From: a bacterium
GTDB taxonomy: Bacteria; Spirochaetota; UBA4802; UBA5550
NCBI GenBank assembly: GCA_024224995.1
Contig: JAAENB010001263.1
Coordinates: forward strand, 1-7,396
DNA length: 7,396 bases
Reading direction: 5' to 3'
The position numbers and the translations under genes were made by a program. This document shows positions 1 to 5,867 of this stretch, piece after piece. The number at the start of each line of letters is the position of its first letter. Positions within the stretch are counted from its first letter, which is position 1. A model generated the notes under the pieces. That model was not told the DNA's origin, ran no database searches, and saw nothing but the letters and a program-made list of their open reading frames with translations.

Positions 1-43
1 CGGCGCTTCTGTCAAATTCCGGTGCTATTACATGAGAACTCAT
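1..43 (-). CDS. N-terminal start of an unidentified leftward gene (partial)
   Basis: An ATG at 43 on the minus strand opens a frame that stays open to the window edge and reads MSSHVIAPEFDRSA. A run of four G at 51-54 (minus strand) lies seven bases upstream and could serve as a weak ribosome binding site. A perfect-consensus promoter sits just behind it (97-125), which is the main reason to believe the start. Fourteen residues are too few to name a family. The gene is separate from the leftward epimerase operon because it has its own promoter. Confidence 0.5.
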   Translation of the reverse strand, partial: MSSHVIAPEFDRSA

Positions 44-96
44 AAAGGAACCCCTTTTTTTGTTTTTCGTTCATCTTATTCACAGGTCTTTTCAAA

Positions 97-125
97 ATTA
101 TACCTTCTGTTTTGCTCTTTGTCAA
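97..125 (-). promoter_or_regulatory. Consensus sigma70 promoter for the leftward gene at the window edge
   Basis: Read on the minus strand, TTGACA (125-120) and TATAAT (102-97) are separated by exactly 17 bases. All twelve positions match the sigma70 consensus. The predicted start of transcription is near 90, giving a leader of about 47 bases before the ATG at 43. It lies between the epimerase stop and the partial gene, so the partial gene should be transcribed strongly on its own. Confidence 0.8.
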
Positions 126-258
126 GAGCTCATTTTTTTTTGATTATTTTTGTATCAGGCGTATGCGTTCCGGCAAGAGCATGGCTGGCTGGATAAGGAT
201 TATTTTTTTTAGGGAATGCCGCAAACAGGAACAGGCACCCTGCTAAGGCACCCGATTA

Positions 259-1236
259 TTATTTACCTGCTCTATGTTTGGCTATACATTCCCTGAAAAC
301 CTCAAGAGGATCCCGGCTGGTTATTCCCGTACCAATTTCCGACTCCAGGGCGCTTATATCGCAATAATGCGAAAGACCGATGAGTTCATCGATAACTGCC
401 TGGCTGCTTATCTTTTTATCGGAAGAAAGGCGCTGTTTTCGCAGCTCTTCCACCACTATTTCTTTCCGGTTTGTTGTTTTGGAAATATTTGCAGACCGGC
501 AAATTTCATCGAGCACGTTATTCAGTGATATTGGTTTTTTATAGCCTACATTTAAGGGCTTCTGTTCCTTTGAGTTCTTTAATAATATTTTTTTTGCCAG
601 CTGTATAATTATTTTCGCGTAATCATCTACGTCTATAATGGAATACTGCTGCTCTCCCGATCCCAGGATGGGGCCGCTCTCTGCCATGTTGGTAAAAATT
701 TGAATCGTAAACCGGTCACCTGCTCCCCAGATGAAACGAGGCCGTAATAAGTAAAGACCTCCCTTTCTCTTTGTCATTTCTTCCCGGTAAATGTTTTCCG
801 CTTGCAGCCTTGCTTCGGCAAGAGCGGTTTCCGGTGTCAGAGGATAGTCCTCCTTAATACCGGCCTGGTCTCCCTGGCCATATACGGACATGGAGCTGCC
901 GTAGATTATTCCAACTGTTGAAGGAGGTAATTGTTCAATAAGGCGTTTCCCGCCCGCGACATTGGCGTCATAAAAACCGGTTCCGTCGGTATCGACCTGT
1001 TTGGTGGCATAGTGTACAAGAATATGGGGCTCTTCCGGGAACAGGGATGCCGGTACATCGGGCAGGCCCCCTTCAATGGCGGTAACATACGGATAGTCGA
1101 TCTTGCTGTTCATGTCAAAGACCAGTTCATTCACCGCGACGGTACCGGGTTCTTCGTCTGCCAGTCTCCGCAAAACCGCGGAGCCAACAAACCCGGTTCC
1201 TCCTAGTAATACAATCCGGAGTTTTTTAGCTCCCAT
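259..1236 (-). CDS. NAD(P)-binding extended-SDR, epimerase/dehydratase-like protein
   Basis: A 325-residue Rossmann protein of the NAD-dependent epimerase/dehydratase (extended SDR) superfamily, probably cytosolic. Visible signatures are the dinucleotide loop GGTGFVG (residues 12-18), a HYAT segment after beta-4 (75-78), YGSSMSVYG (112-120) and LRPRFIWGAGD (164-174), a typical family stretch. The start at 1236 is preferred over an in-frame ATG at 1266: it has GGAGG (1249-1245) eight bases upstream, and the longer start would overlap the upstream gene's stop. Where the family has YxxxK, the aligned segment ETALAEARLQAE has Leu139 and Arg143, so both canonical catalytic residues are missing. 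A sugar-nucleotide substrate is possible but unproven, and a non-enzymatic or atypical role cannot be excluded. It is second in an operon with the HAD gene, 22 bases downstream of it. Confidence 0.85.
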   Translation of the reverse strand: MGAKKLRIVLLGGTGFVGSAVLRRLADEEPGTVAVNELVFDMNSKIDYPYVTAIEGGLPDVPASLFPEEPHILVHYATKQVDTDGTGFYDANVAGGKRLIEQLPPSTVGIIYGSSMSVYGQGDQAGIKEDYPLTPETALAEARLQAENIYREEMTKRKGGLYLLRPRFIWGAGDRFTIQIFTNMAESGPILGSGEQQYSIIDVDDYAKIIIQLAKKILLKNSKEQKPLNVGYKKPISLNNVLDEICRSANISKTTNRKEIVVEELRKQRLSSDKKISSQAVIDELIGLSHYCDISALESEIGTGITSRDPLEVFRECIAKHRAGK

Positions 1237-1258
1237 AAGATATACCTCCGTAAATCTA

Positions 1259-1918
1259 TTAATCAAATAAGTCTTTTAAGTCCTGAATTCTCAATTTTCG
1301 TAAATCATCCACAACAATATCCGCTCCTGAAAGATCCTGTTCACCGAATCCCTGGAGTCCCACACTCTTCATTTTTGCCGCCCGCGCCGCCTTAACTCCG
1401 TTTGCCGAGTCTTCAAGAACCAGGCACTCTTCCGGGGCCACATTTACCTGGTTTGCCGCGTATAGAAAAAGATCAGGAAAGGGTTTCCCCCTGCTTACAT
1501 TGTCGGAGCCGATAATTGCCTGGAAACAATCTTTAATATTGTGTTTGGATATAATAAGCCCAATAATTTCAAGACTGGAAGATGAAGCAAGAGCTCTTCC
1601 AATATTATTCGTTTTCAATTTTTCAAGAAATTCCAGCAGTCCTGTTGTTAAAGGAAGTACTTCATTTTTTATGTATTCAATTCTGCTGTTAACCATTGTT
1701 GCAATAACATTGTCGGGAGTGATTTCCTGGCTGGTTTTTGCCAGTTTTTCCCCTATCATTAACCGGATCTCATGAATTGATGCTCCAAGAAGACTAAAAT
1801 ATTCTTTTTCACTAACATCCAACCCAAAATCATTAAATACTTTCATAATAATATTATAATTAATAGGTTCGTTATTTACAATAACACCATCCATATCAAA
1901 AATCAATAATTTAAGCAT
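1259..1918 (-). CDS. HAD-family hydrolase, beta-phosphoglucomutase/phosphatase-like
   Basis: A 219-residue haloacid dehalogenase superfamily protein of the subgroup with an alpha-helical cap after motif I. Motif I is FDMDG, with nucleophile Asp8 and acid/base Asp10. Motif II is in ASSSS (111-115), motif III is Lys145 in GKPFPD, and motif IV is Glu169-Asp170-Ser171. Length and motif spacing match beta-phosphoglucomutases. However, the His20 and Arg49 of the Lactococcus enzyme (recalled from knowledge) correspond to Asn20 and His49 here, so a sugar-phosphate phosphatase is as likely as a mutase. The start at 1918 has AGGAG (1928-1924) five bases upstream. A longer in-frame ATG at 1984 overlaps the promoter's -35 box and has no ribosome binding site. 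The gene is first in a leftward operon with the epimerase-like gene. It looks more AT-rich than that partner. Confidence 0.88.
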   Translation of the reverse strand: MLKLLIFDMDGVIVNNEPINYNIIMKVFNDFGLDVSEKEYFSLLGASIHEIRLMIGEKLAKTSQEITPDNVIATMVNSRIEYIKNEVLPLTTGLLEFLEKLKTNNIGRALASSSSLEIIGLIISKHNIKDCFQAIIGSDNVSRGKPFPDLFLYAANQVNVAPEECLVLEDSANGVKAARAAKMKSVGLQGFGEQDLSGADIVVDDLRKLRIQDLKDLFD

Positions 1919-1955
1919 AATAACTCCTTCTGTTTTTTGGGAGAAGCATTTTAAA

Positions 1956-1984
1956 ATAGTACATAAAAATTTGCTGTATGTCAA
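1956..1984 (-). promoter_or_regulatory. Promoter of the HAD/epimerase-like operon
   Basis: On the minus strand a perfect TTGACA (1984-1979) is followed after 17 bases by TACTAT (1961-1956), four of six matches to the -10 consensus. Transcription should begin near 1949, giving a leader of about 30 bases that holds the AGGAG of the HAD gene. It faces away from the SDR promoter at 2064-2092, making this a divergent regulatory region. Confidence 0.7.
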
Positions 1985-2063
1985 GAAATATTATTCAAAC
2001 TTCTGCCACCGGATAGGTAATAATTTAGTGCACAACCCGGGATAAATTAAAACATTATTTGCC

Positions 2064-2092
2064 TTGACTTTTCCGCTAAAATGGGTTTTAAT
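2064..2092 (+). promoter_or_regulatory. Promoter of the SDR oxidoreductase gene
   Basis: TTGACT (2064-2069) and TTTAAT (2087-2092) are separated by 17 bases, each with five of six consensus matches. Predicted transcription starts near 2099, inside the inverted repeat described next, leaving a leader of about 30 bases before the ATG at 2131. Confidence 0.75.
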
Positions 2093-2093
2093 T

Positions 2094-2116
2094 TTATTGA
2101 ATTTAACATTCAATAA
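2094..2116. promoter_or_regulatory. Perfect inverted repeat over the SDR start site; candidate operator
   Basis: TTATTGAAT (2094-2102) and ATTCAATAA (2108-2116) are exact reverse complements separated by TTAAC. The element begins two bases after the -10 box and spans the predicted transcription start, where a dimeric repressor would block initiation. The arm length and short spacer would suit a TetR- or similar helix-turn-helix dimer, but no regulator gene is present to link it to. The transcript could also form a weak AT-rich hairpin here, and there is no U-run typical of a terminator. Confidence 0.55.
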
Positions 2117-2130
2117 CCGGGAGTAAAAAA

Positions 2131-2901
2131 ATGGAAAAACAACCTCTTCTTAAAAATAAAATCGCGTTAATCACCGGTGCAGGTTCCGGAATAGGAAAAG
2201 CATCGGCTTTTTTATTTGCCCGGGAAGGGGCTACTGTTATTGTTGCAGATATTGACGCAACAAATGGCCAACAAACCGCCGATGAAATAGGCGGCGAGAC
2301 TATCTTTATCCAAACAGATGTATCTAAAAAAGATGATATAGAAAACCTGGTATCTCAAATAATTGAGAAACATCAAAGACTCGACTGCGCCTTTAATAAC
2401 GCCGGTCTCGATGGCCCCCCTGCTCCGATTATTGAATGCCCGGAAAAAGACTGGAATAAAATTGTTGATATAAACCTGAAAGGTACTTTTTTTCTAATGA
2501 AATATGAAATTGAAGCAATGCTGAAACAGGCCCCTGAGACAAGAAATTGCTCAATCGTCAATATGTCATCCGTGTATGGAATACTGGGACGGGCTAACAG
2601 AGGTGCGTATAACGCGAGCAGGCATGGTATAATTGGTCTTACAAAAACCGCTGCCCTGGAATATGCCGCCAGAGGCATCAGGGTTAATGCTATGGCTCCG
2701 GGAGGAATCGACACCCCGGTAATTGAAAGAAGTACAAAAGGAGACGCCGCGAAAAAAGATGAATATCATAAAATGCATCCTATTGGAAGACTGGGAAAAC
2801 CGGAAGAGATCGCGGAAGCCGCGTTATGGCTTTGCTCGGAGAAGTCATCTTTTGTCGTTGGCCATACCCTGGTTGCAGACGGCGGCTTTAGCATTCAATG
2901 A
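2131..2901 (+). CDS. Classical SDR-family NAD-dependent oxidoreductase with Arg in place of catalytic Lys
   Basis: A 256-residue classical short-chain dehydrogenase/reductase of the usual length for glucose 1-dehydrogenase- or 3-oxoacyl-reductase-like members, cytosolic. It shows TGAGSGIG (15-22), Asp40 at the end of beta-2 (VADID, pointing to NAD rather than NADP), Asp63-Val64, NNAG (89-92), Asn115 (DINLKGTF), Ser147 and Tyr160. APGGIDTP follows, and the C-terminal LGKPEEIAEAALWL...GHTLVADGGF block is typical. The catalytic motif reads Y-N-A-S-R (160-164), so the expected lysine is arginine (codon AGG). All other tetrad positions are intact. The ATG at 2131 follows GGGAG (2119-2123) by seven bases. 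It is transcribed alone, divergently from the HAD operon, and closed by a terminator. The substrate cannot be assigned. Confidence 0.92.
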   Translation: MEKQPLLKNKIALITGAGSGIGKASAFLFAREGATVIVADIDATNGQQTADEIGGETIFIQTDVSKKDDIENLVSQIIEKHQRLDCAFNNAGLDGPPAPIIECPEKDWNKIVDINLKGTFFLMKYEIEAMLKQAPETRNCSIVNMSSVYGILGRANRGAYNASRHGIIGLTKTAALEYAARGIRVNAMAPGGIDTPVIERSTKGDAAKKDEYHKMHPIGRLGKPEEIAEAALWLCSEKSSFVVGHTLVADGGFSIQ

Positions 2902-2908
2902 TATAAAT

Positions 2909-2944
2909 TATTCCGCTATAAAAATTATACCGGAATATTTTTTT
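2909..2944 (+). terminator. Rho-independent terminator of the SDR gene
   Basis: Seven base pairs TATTCCG/CGGAATA (2909-2915 with 2931-2937), one C-C mismatch, then five more pairs (2917-2921 with 2925-2929) close on an AAA loop. Seven T follow (2938-2944). It begins seven bases after the SDR stop. Confidence 0.75.
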
Positions 2945-2948
2945 AAAC

Positions 2949-2973
2949 AACAGGTCTCATTTTGCCTGTTTTT
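2949..2973 (+). terminator. Possible second, weaker terminator hairpin
   Basis: AACAGG (2949-2954) pairs with CCTGTT (2965-2970) around a ten-base loop, and the T-run extends to 2973. It lies directly behind the main terminator and may back it up. The long loop and six-pair stem make it marginal. Confidence 0.4.
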
Positions 2974-3068
2974 CACATGAGTTTCGTACCAGCCCATTAC
3001 GCTCTATGAAAGAGCTTTTATTGTCCTTTTTATTTTTTGTAATTCATAACATTTTTTTTAATTTTTAT

Positions 3069-3096
3069 TTGACTATAAAAAAAAAAAAGATATAAT
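3069..3096 (+). promoter_or_regulatory. Strong promoter of the TonB-dependent receptor gene, with poly-A spacer
   Basis: TTGACT (3069-3074) and a perfect TATAAT (3091-3096) are separated by 16 bases. Twelve of those are an uninterrupted A-run. The predicted start is near 3103, giving a leader of about 44 AT-rich bases with AGAGG (3134-3138) eight bases before the ATG at 3147. No convincing Fur box was seen. A ten-base AT-only palindrome (TAATTAATTA, 3093-3102) overlaps the -10 box but is weak evidence. Confidence 0.75.
3077..3088 (+). repeat. A12 homopolymer inside the promoter spacer
   Basis: Twelve consecutive A between the -35 and -10 boxes of the receptor gene, the longest mononucleotide run in the window (others reach about nine). 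Slippage by one base would change the spacer from 16 to 15 or 17 and so change promoter strength. Whether it varies in nature cannot be judged from a single sequence. Confidence 0.9.
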
Positions 3097-3146
3097 TAAT
3101 TAGGTTAAAAGTAAAATTATTTAAAAAAAATAAAGAGGATGGTACC

Positions 3147-5459
3147 ATGAAAAAAATAATAAGATTCCTATTCTTGCTTTTTTTGTGTATTGGGCTATCT
3201 GCAACCATTGTAAATGCACAGCCAGAAGTAGTGGAAGAACCTGCTGCTGAGGCTGAGGTTGTAGACGATTCAGCTGATACAGAAGGTGATGAGCTTGCTT
3301 TTTATGAGCTTGAGAATATGATGGACGCGACAGTTACTACTGCCGGTAAAATTGCTCAGAAAGCATCTGCGGCTCCTTCTATTATTACGGTTATTACCGC
3401 TAATGAAATAAAAAATATGGGAGCGAAGGATCTTGCCGATGTTCTGAGAACTGTTCCGGGTTTTGATGCTGTTGTGAACCCTCAATGGCGCAGTAAGATA
3501 GTTGCTGTCCGGGGTATGTTCAATACCGCGAACGATAATGCCAAAGTTAAATTCATGTTAAACGGGCATACTCTCCGGGATAATGAAAATAACATTGTTC
3601 TTTATTTTGATTTTATCCCAATTCACCTGGTGAAACAAATTGAGATTATCCGTGGTCCCGGTTCCGCTCTTTACGGTACCGGTGCTTTTTTTGGTGTTAT
3701 TAACATTATTACCCAGGATGGTAAAGGAGAAACCAAAAAAGACCTTGAAATTGGTGCGACCGGTTCATATGGTACGTTTAATACGACCAATAATCACGCA
3801 AATTTCTCATTAAAAAGCGGCGATCTTGAAGCCTATTTTTTTGCAGAGTATAATAGAACAGACGGACATACCAAAACAATCGATTCCGATGGTCCGGCTG
3901 CGGCTTTTGGCATTGCTAATTCAGCGGCTCCGGGTCCAAGTAAAAGCGATCACAGCTATTTAAATGTTTTTACCAATGTCAGCTACGGCAACCTGTCAGT
4001 CCAGGCGCTTTTTGCTCACGCGGAATACAATCCCTATCTTGGTGCCGCGTACGCTGTTTCCGATGACTGTGACGGGGTTTTAAACATGGGATATGTTGAA
4101 GCTGCGTATAAAATGCCTCTTTCAAAAAAGGGAAATATTAACGCGAAAGTTTACGCCGACCTTAACCGGTATCACAATACTTTTGAATTATATTCCGAAG
4201 AAACAACTTCCGGGGCATTAATGTGGTCAGTGAATGAAGGCGCTATTGCCAGTACTGCTCAAACTTATATGACAACGGGAGCTGAAGTAACTCTTGAGTA
4301 CGACCTTACTTCATGGTTAAAATCGGTAACCGGTGTTTTTTATGAATTTGTACGGGCATTTGACGATGAAACAAAAGCAAACGCGCAAATATTCGTAAAT
4401 CCCGGTCCCATAACTATCAATGGAACACCTTATGGGTATACAGCATATCTTGGTGGGTTGGTAGATACATCCGATACCTATCCATTTCACAAAGATACCA
4501 ATCGTCATAATATTGCCGCGTATGAACAGGTTACCATCGATTTCAAAGACCTTTTTTCTCTTCAAACAGGGGTAAACAGCCTGGCATTGACCGGTGGTGT
4601 TCGCGCGGACTGGTATAATGATTTCGGAGTTTCCATTAACCCCAGGGCAGGGCTTGTATACGGACCAATTGAGGAACTCTATTTTAAGGCTCTCTTTGGT
4701 ATGGCTTTCCGTGCTCCTAGTTTTAATGAATTGTATGTGTATAACAATCCGGCACAGGAAGGAAATCCCAATCTTGACCCCGAAACTATCACAACAATAG
4801 AAGCTCTTGTTGGATTAAGTCCCATGAAAAACCTCAAAGCTACGATTACCGGTTTTTATATCCAGGCAAAAGACCTGATCCAGGAAGACAAAACCGCCGC
4901 GGTTCCCAAACTGCAAAACATGGGGAATGTTAATTCACTGGGTGTTGAAGGTGAGGTTAAAGTTGTTCTTGAGAAAAACAAGTATGCTTTCTGTAATGTT
5001 AGCTATCAGAAAGTAACGGATGTATCCCATGATACAATCACCCACCAGACAACAAGTAACACCTATACCCAGGTGGACTTTGATCCGGGCGGTCGTCCTC
5101 TAATTATCATAAACGGTGGAGTCAATTATGAATTTATTGAGTTCATTAACACCAATGTATCCATTAATTATTCCGGTGAACGCTCAAGAAGCAAAAGAGG
5201 GTATTATACCCAGACTGACGTTACCGGAACATTGAACTATGATACAAGAGACAAAATAGCAAGCAGTGTGACCTTAAACGCAGGTCTCGCGTTTAGGATC
5301 GGCTTCCTGGTTCCTGCTCTTAAAGGATTGGAAGCAAGCTTCTACGCGTATAATATCCTTGATACTGATGTTAGAGATCCGGACTTCAGTGTTACTGTTC
5401 TAAACGACTATCCCAGGGCCGGAAGAAGTTTTCTGGGGAAGGTTTCTTACAAATTCTAG
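3147..5459 (+). CDS. TonB-dependent outer-membrane receptor
   Basis: A 770-residue outer-membrane active transporter that would import a scarce ligand such as an iron chelate, cobalamin or oligomer, powered by TonB-ExbB-ExbD. A Sec signal peptide covers residues 1-24 (KK, hydrophobic core, cleavage after VNA). Residues 25-50 are strongly acidic. The segment near 59-67 (MDATVTTAG) sits where TonB boxes usually lie. The plug domain (about 75-190) contains SIITVITANEI, DVLRTVPGF, VAVRGM, LNG and the hallmark IEIIRGPGSALYG (165-177) followed by GVINIIT. The remainder is a beta-barrel with alternating aromatic strands. A late FRAPSFNELY motif is typical, and the protein ends in KVSYKF with the C-terminal Phe used for outer-membrane insertion. 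The gene is monocistronic, with its own promoter and terminator. No adjacent transport or siderophore genes reveal the ligand. Confidence 0.95.
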   Translation: MKKIIRFLFLLFLCIGLSATIVNAQPEVVEEPAAEAEVVDDSADTEGDELAFYELENMMDATVTTAGKIAQKASAAPSIITVITANEIKNMGAKDLADVLRTVPGFDAVVNPQWRSKIVAVRGMFNTANDNAKVKFMLNGHTLRDNENNIVLYFDFIPIHLVKQIEIIRGPGSALYGTGAFFGVINIITQDGKGETKKDLEIGATGSYGTFNTTNNHANFSLKSGDLEAYFFAEYNRTDGHTKTIDSDGPAAAFGIANSAAPGPSKSDHSYLNVFTNVSYGNLSVQALFAHAEYNPYLGAAYAVSDDCDGVLNMGYVEAAYKMPLSKKGNINAKVYADLNRYHNTFELYSEETTSGALMWSVNEGAIASTAQTYMTTGAEVTLEYDLTSWLKSVTGVFYEFVRAFDDETKANAQIFVNPGPITINGTPYGYTAYLGGLVDTSDTYPFHKDTNRHNIAAYEQVTIDFKDLFSLQTGVNSLALTGGVRADWYNDFGVSINPRAGLVYGPIEELYFKALFGMAFRAPSFNELYVYNNPAQEGNPNLDPETITTIEALVGLSPMKNLKATITGFYIQAKDLIQEDKTAAVPKLQNMGNVNSLGVEGEVKVVLEKNKYAFCNVSYQKVTDVSHDTITHQTTSNTYTQVDFDPGGRPLIIINGGVNYEFIEFINTNVSINYSGERSRSKRGYYTQTDVTGTLNYDTRDKIASSVTLNAGLAFRIGFLVPALKGLEASFYAYNILDTDVRDPDFSVTVLNDYPRAGRSFLGKVSYKF

Positions 5460-5507
5460 AGATATGATTTTAAACATTTCTTAAAAAATTGTATAAAAAA
5501 ACAGGAG

Positions 5508-5536
5508 AAAGCCGGGATTTTTATCCCGGCTTTTTT
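5508..5536 (+). terminator. Rho-independent terminator of the receptor gene
   Basis: An eleven-pair perfect stem AAAGCCGGGAT/ATCCCGGCTTT (5508-5518 with 5523-5533) closes on a TTTT loop and runs into six T (5531-5536). Read leftward it can also end transcription of the truncated lipoprotein relative on the other strand, although the T-run there is interrupted. Confidence 0.9.
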
Positions 5537-5559
5537 ATTACCGCCGGTTTGTGTTAATC

Positions 5560-5703
5560 TTAATGAGCCATGGGAGAAGGATCTGAAAACCATACATACC
5601 AGCTCGAAGAACTGCTGGCTTTATAACGCCATTCTACAGCACCCGGTATAACCATATCAAAATAAACCGCACCCATTTGGAGCAAAACAAAAAATATTGT
5701 TTT
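5560..5703 (-). pseudogene. 5'-truncated paralog of the downstream small lipoprotein
   Basis: On the minus strand a frame open from 5703 to a TAA at 5560 reads, from Met at 5676, MGAVYFDMVIPGAVEWRYKA and then SSSSSWYVWFSDPSPMAH. This matches the rightward lipoprotein (residues 79-98, GSVAYFVDVPGAVEVRYKLS) closely. At DNA level stretches such as CGGTT...TATTTTG and TATAAA are shared. The resemblance weakly extends upstream of the Met codon (LQMGAV against PEYGSV), which argues that this Met is not an original start. A TGA closes the frame just upstream at 5704-5706, and no signal peptide or N-terminal half can be found in any frame. I infer a decayed or partial duplicate in inverted orientation. 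A short 38-residue expressed peptide is the alternative. Confidence 0.65.
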
Positions 5704-5738
5704 TCATTCCCCCCCAGGTAGCGTTCATTCCCTATTCC

Positions 5739-5767
5739 TTGACTCTTGCAATTTTTTTTAGTATATT
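5739..5767 (+). promoter_or_regulatory. Promoter of the small lipoprotein gene
   Basis: TTGACT (5739-5744) and TATATT (5762-5767) are separated by 17 bases, with five of six matches in each box. Transcription would begin near 5774, leaving a leader of about 94 bases. A TATAAT at 5849-5854 closer to the gene lacks a -35 partner and would start transcription inside the ribosome binding site, so it is less likely. Confidence 0.7.
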
Positions 5768-5788
5768 GTAGACAATATTATGCAACAA
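5760..5788 (-). promoter_or_regulatory. Possible divergent promoter facing the truncated paralog
   Basis: On the minus strand TTGTTG (5788-5783) and TATACT (5765-5760) are 17 bases apart. The -10 matches five of six positions but the -35 only three. It interlocks with the rightward lipoprotein promoter, and both enclose the same palindrome. Confidence 0.3.
5763..5778. promoter_or_regulatory. Palindrome over the lipoprotein promoter -10 box; candidate operator
   Basis: ATATTGT (5763-5769) and ACAATAT (5772-5778) are exact reverse complements separated by AG. The element covers most of the -10 hexamer and the predicted start site, a classical repression position. The TTGTnnACAA core resembles sites of several helix-turn-helix families, and no particular regulator can be named. 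Confidence 0.45.
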
Positions 5789-5867
5789 ATTAAACCGATT
5801 CCATAAAAAACATACAATTTCAAACTATTTGCGTTAGACTTAATACACTATAATCAGGAGAGTTTCT

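Noticed and set aside
233..253. Direct repeat of AGGCACCC (233-240 and 246-253) just after the epimerase-like gene
   Set aside because: Only eight bases, two copies and no flanking element; compatible with chance.
206..253. Possible terminator for the epimerase-like gene (GGGTGCC pairing with GGCATTCCC)
   Set aside because: The stem has a bulge and a long loop, and on the transcribed strand is followed by A rather than T. No credible Rho-independent terminator is visible there.
931..1206. Rightward open frame of 91 codons inside the epimerase-like gene
   Set aside because: It lies antisense to a well-supported gene, has no ribosome binding site or recognisable protein features, and is a reading-frame shadow.
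3001..3019. GCTCT/AGAGC mini-hairpin followed by four T
   Set aside because: Five-pair stem with a short, interrupted T-run; too weak beside the clear terminator at 2909-2944.
3091..3125. Fur or PerR box at the receptor promoter
   Set aside because: The DNA is AT-rich with a small palindrome, but no arrangement matches a 19-bp Fur or 15-bp PerR consensus convincingly.
3139..3150. Mini-frame ATG GTA CCA TGA whose stop overlaps the receptor ATG, a possible translational coupler
   Set aside because: Its ATG directly abuts the AGAGG ribosome binding site with no spacing, so it is unlikely to be initiated. The overlap is probably chance.
5709..5715. C7 (G7 on the minus strand) tract upstream of the truncated lipoprotein, possible frameshift switch
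   Set aside because: An upstream minus-strand ATG could only join the paralog frame by losing one G, but that frame then meets a TGA immediately after the tract. No length change restores a full gene.
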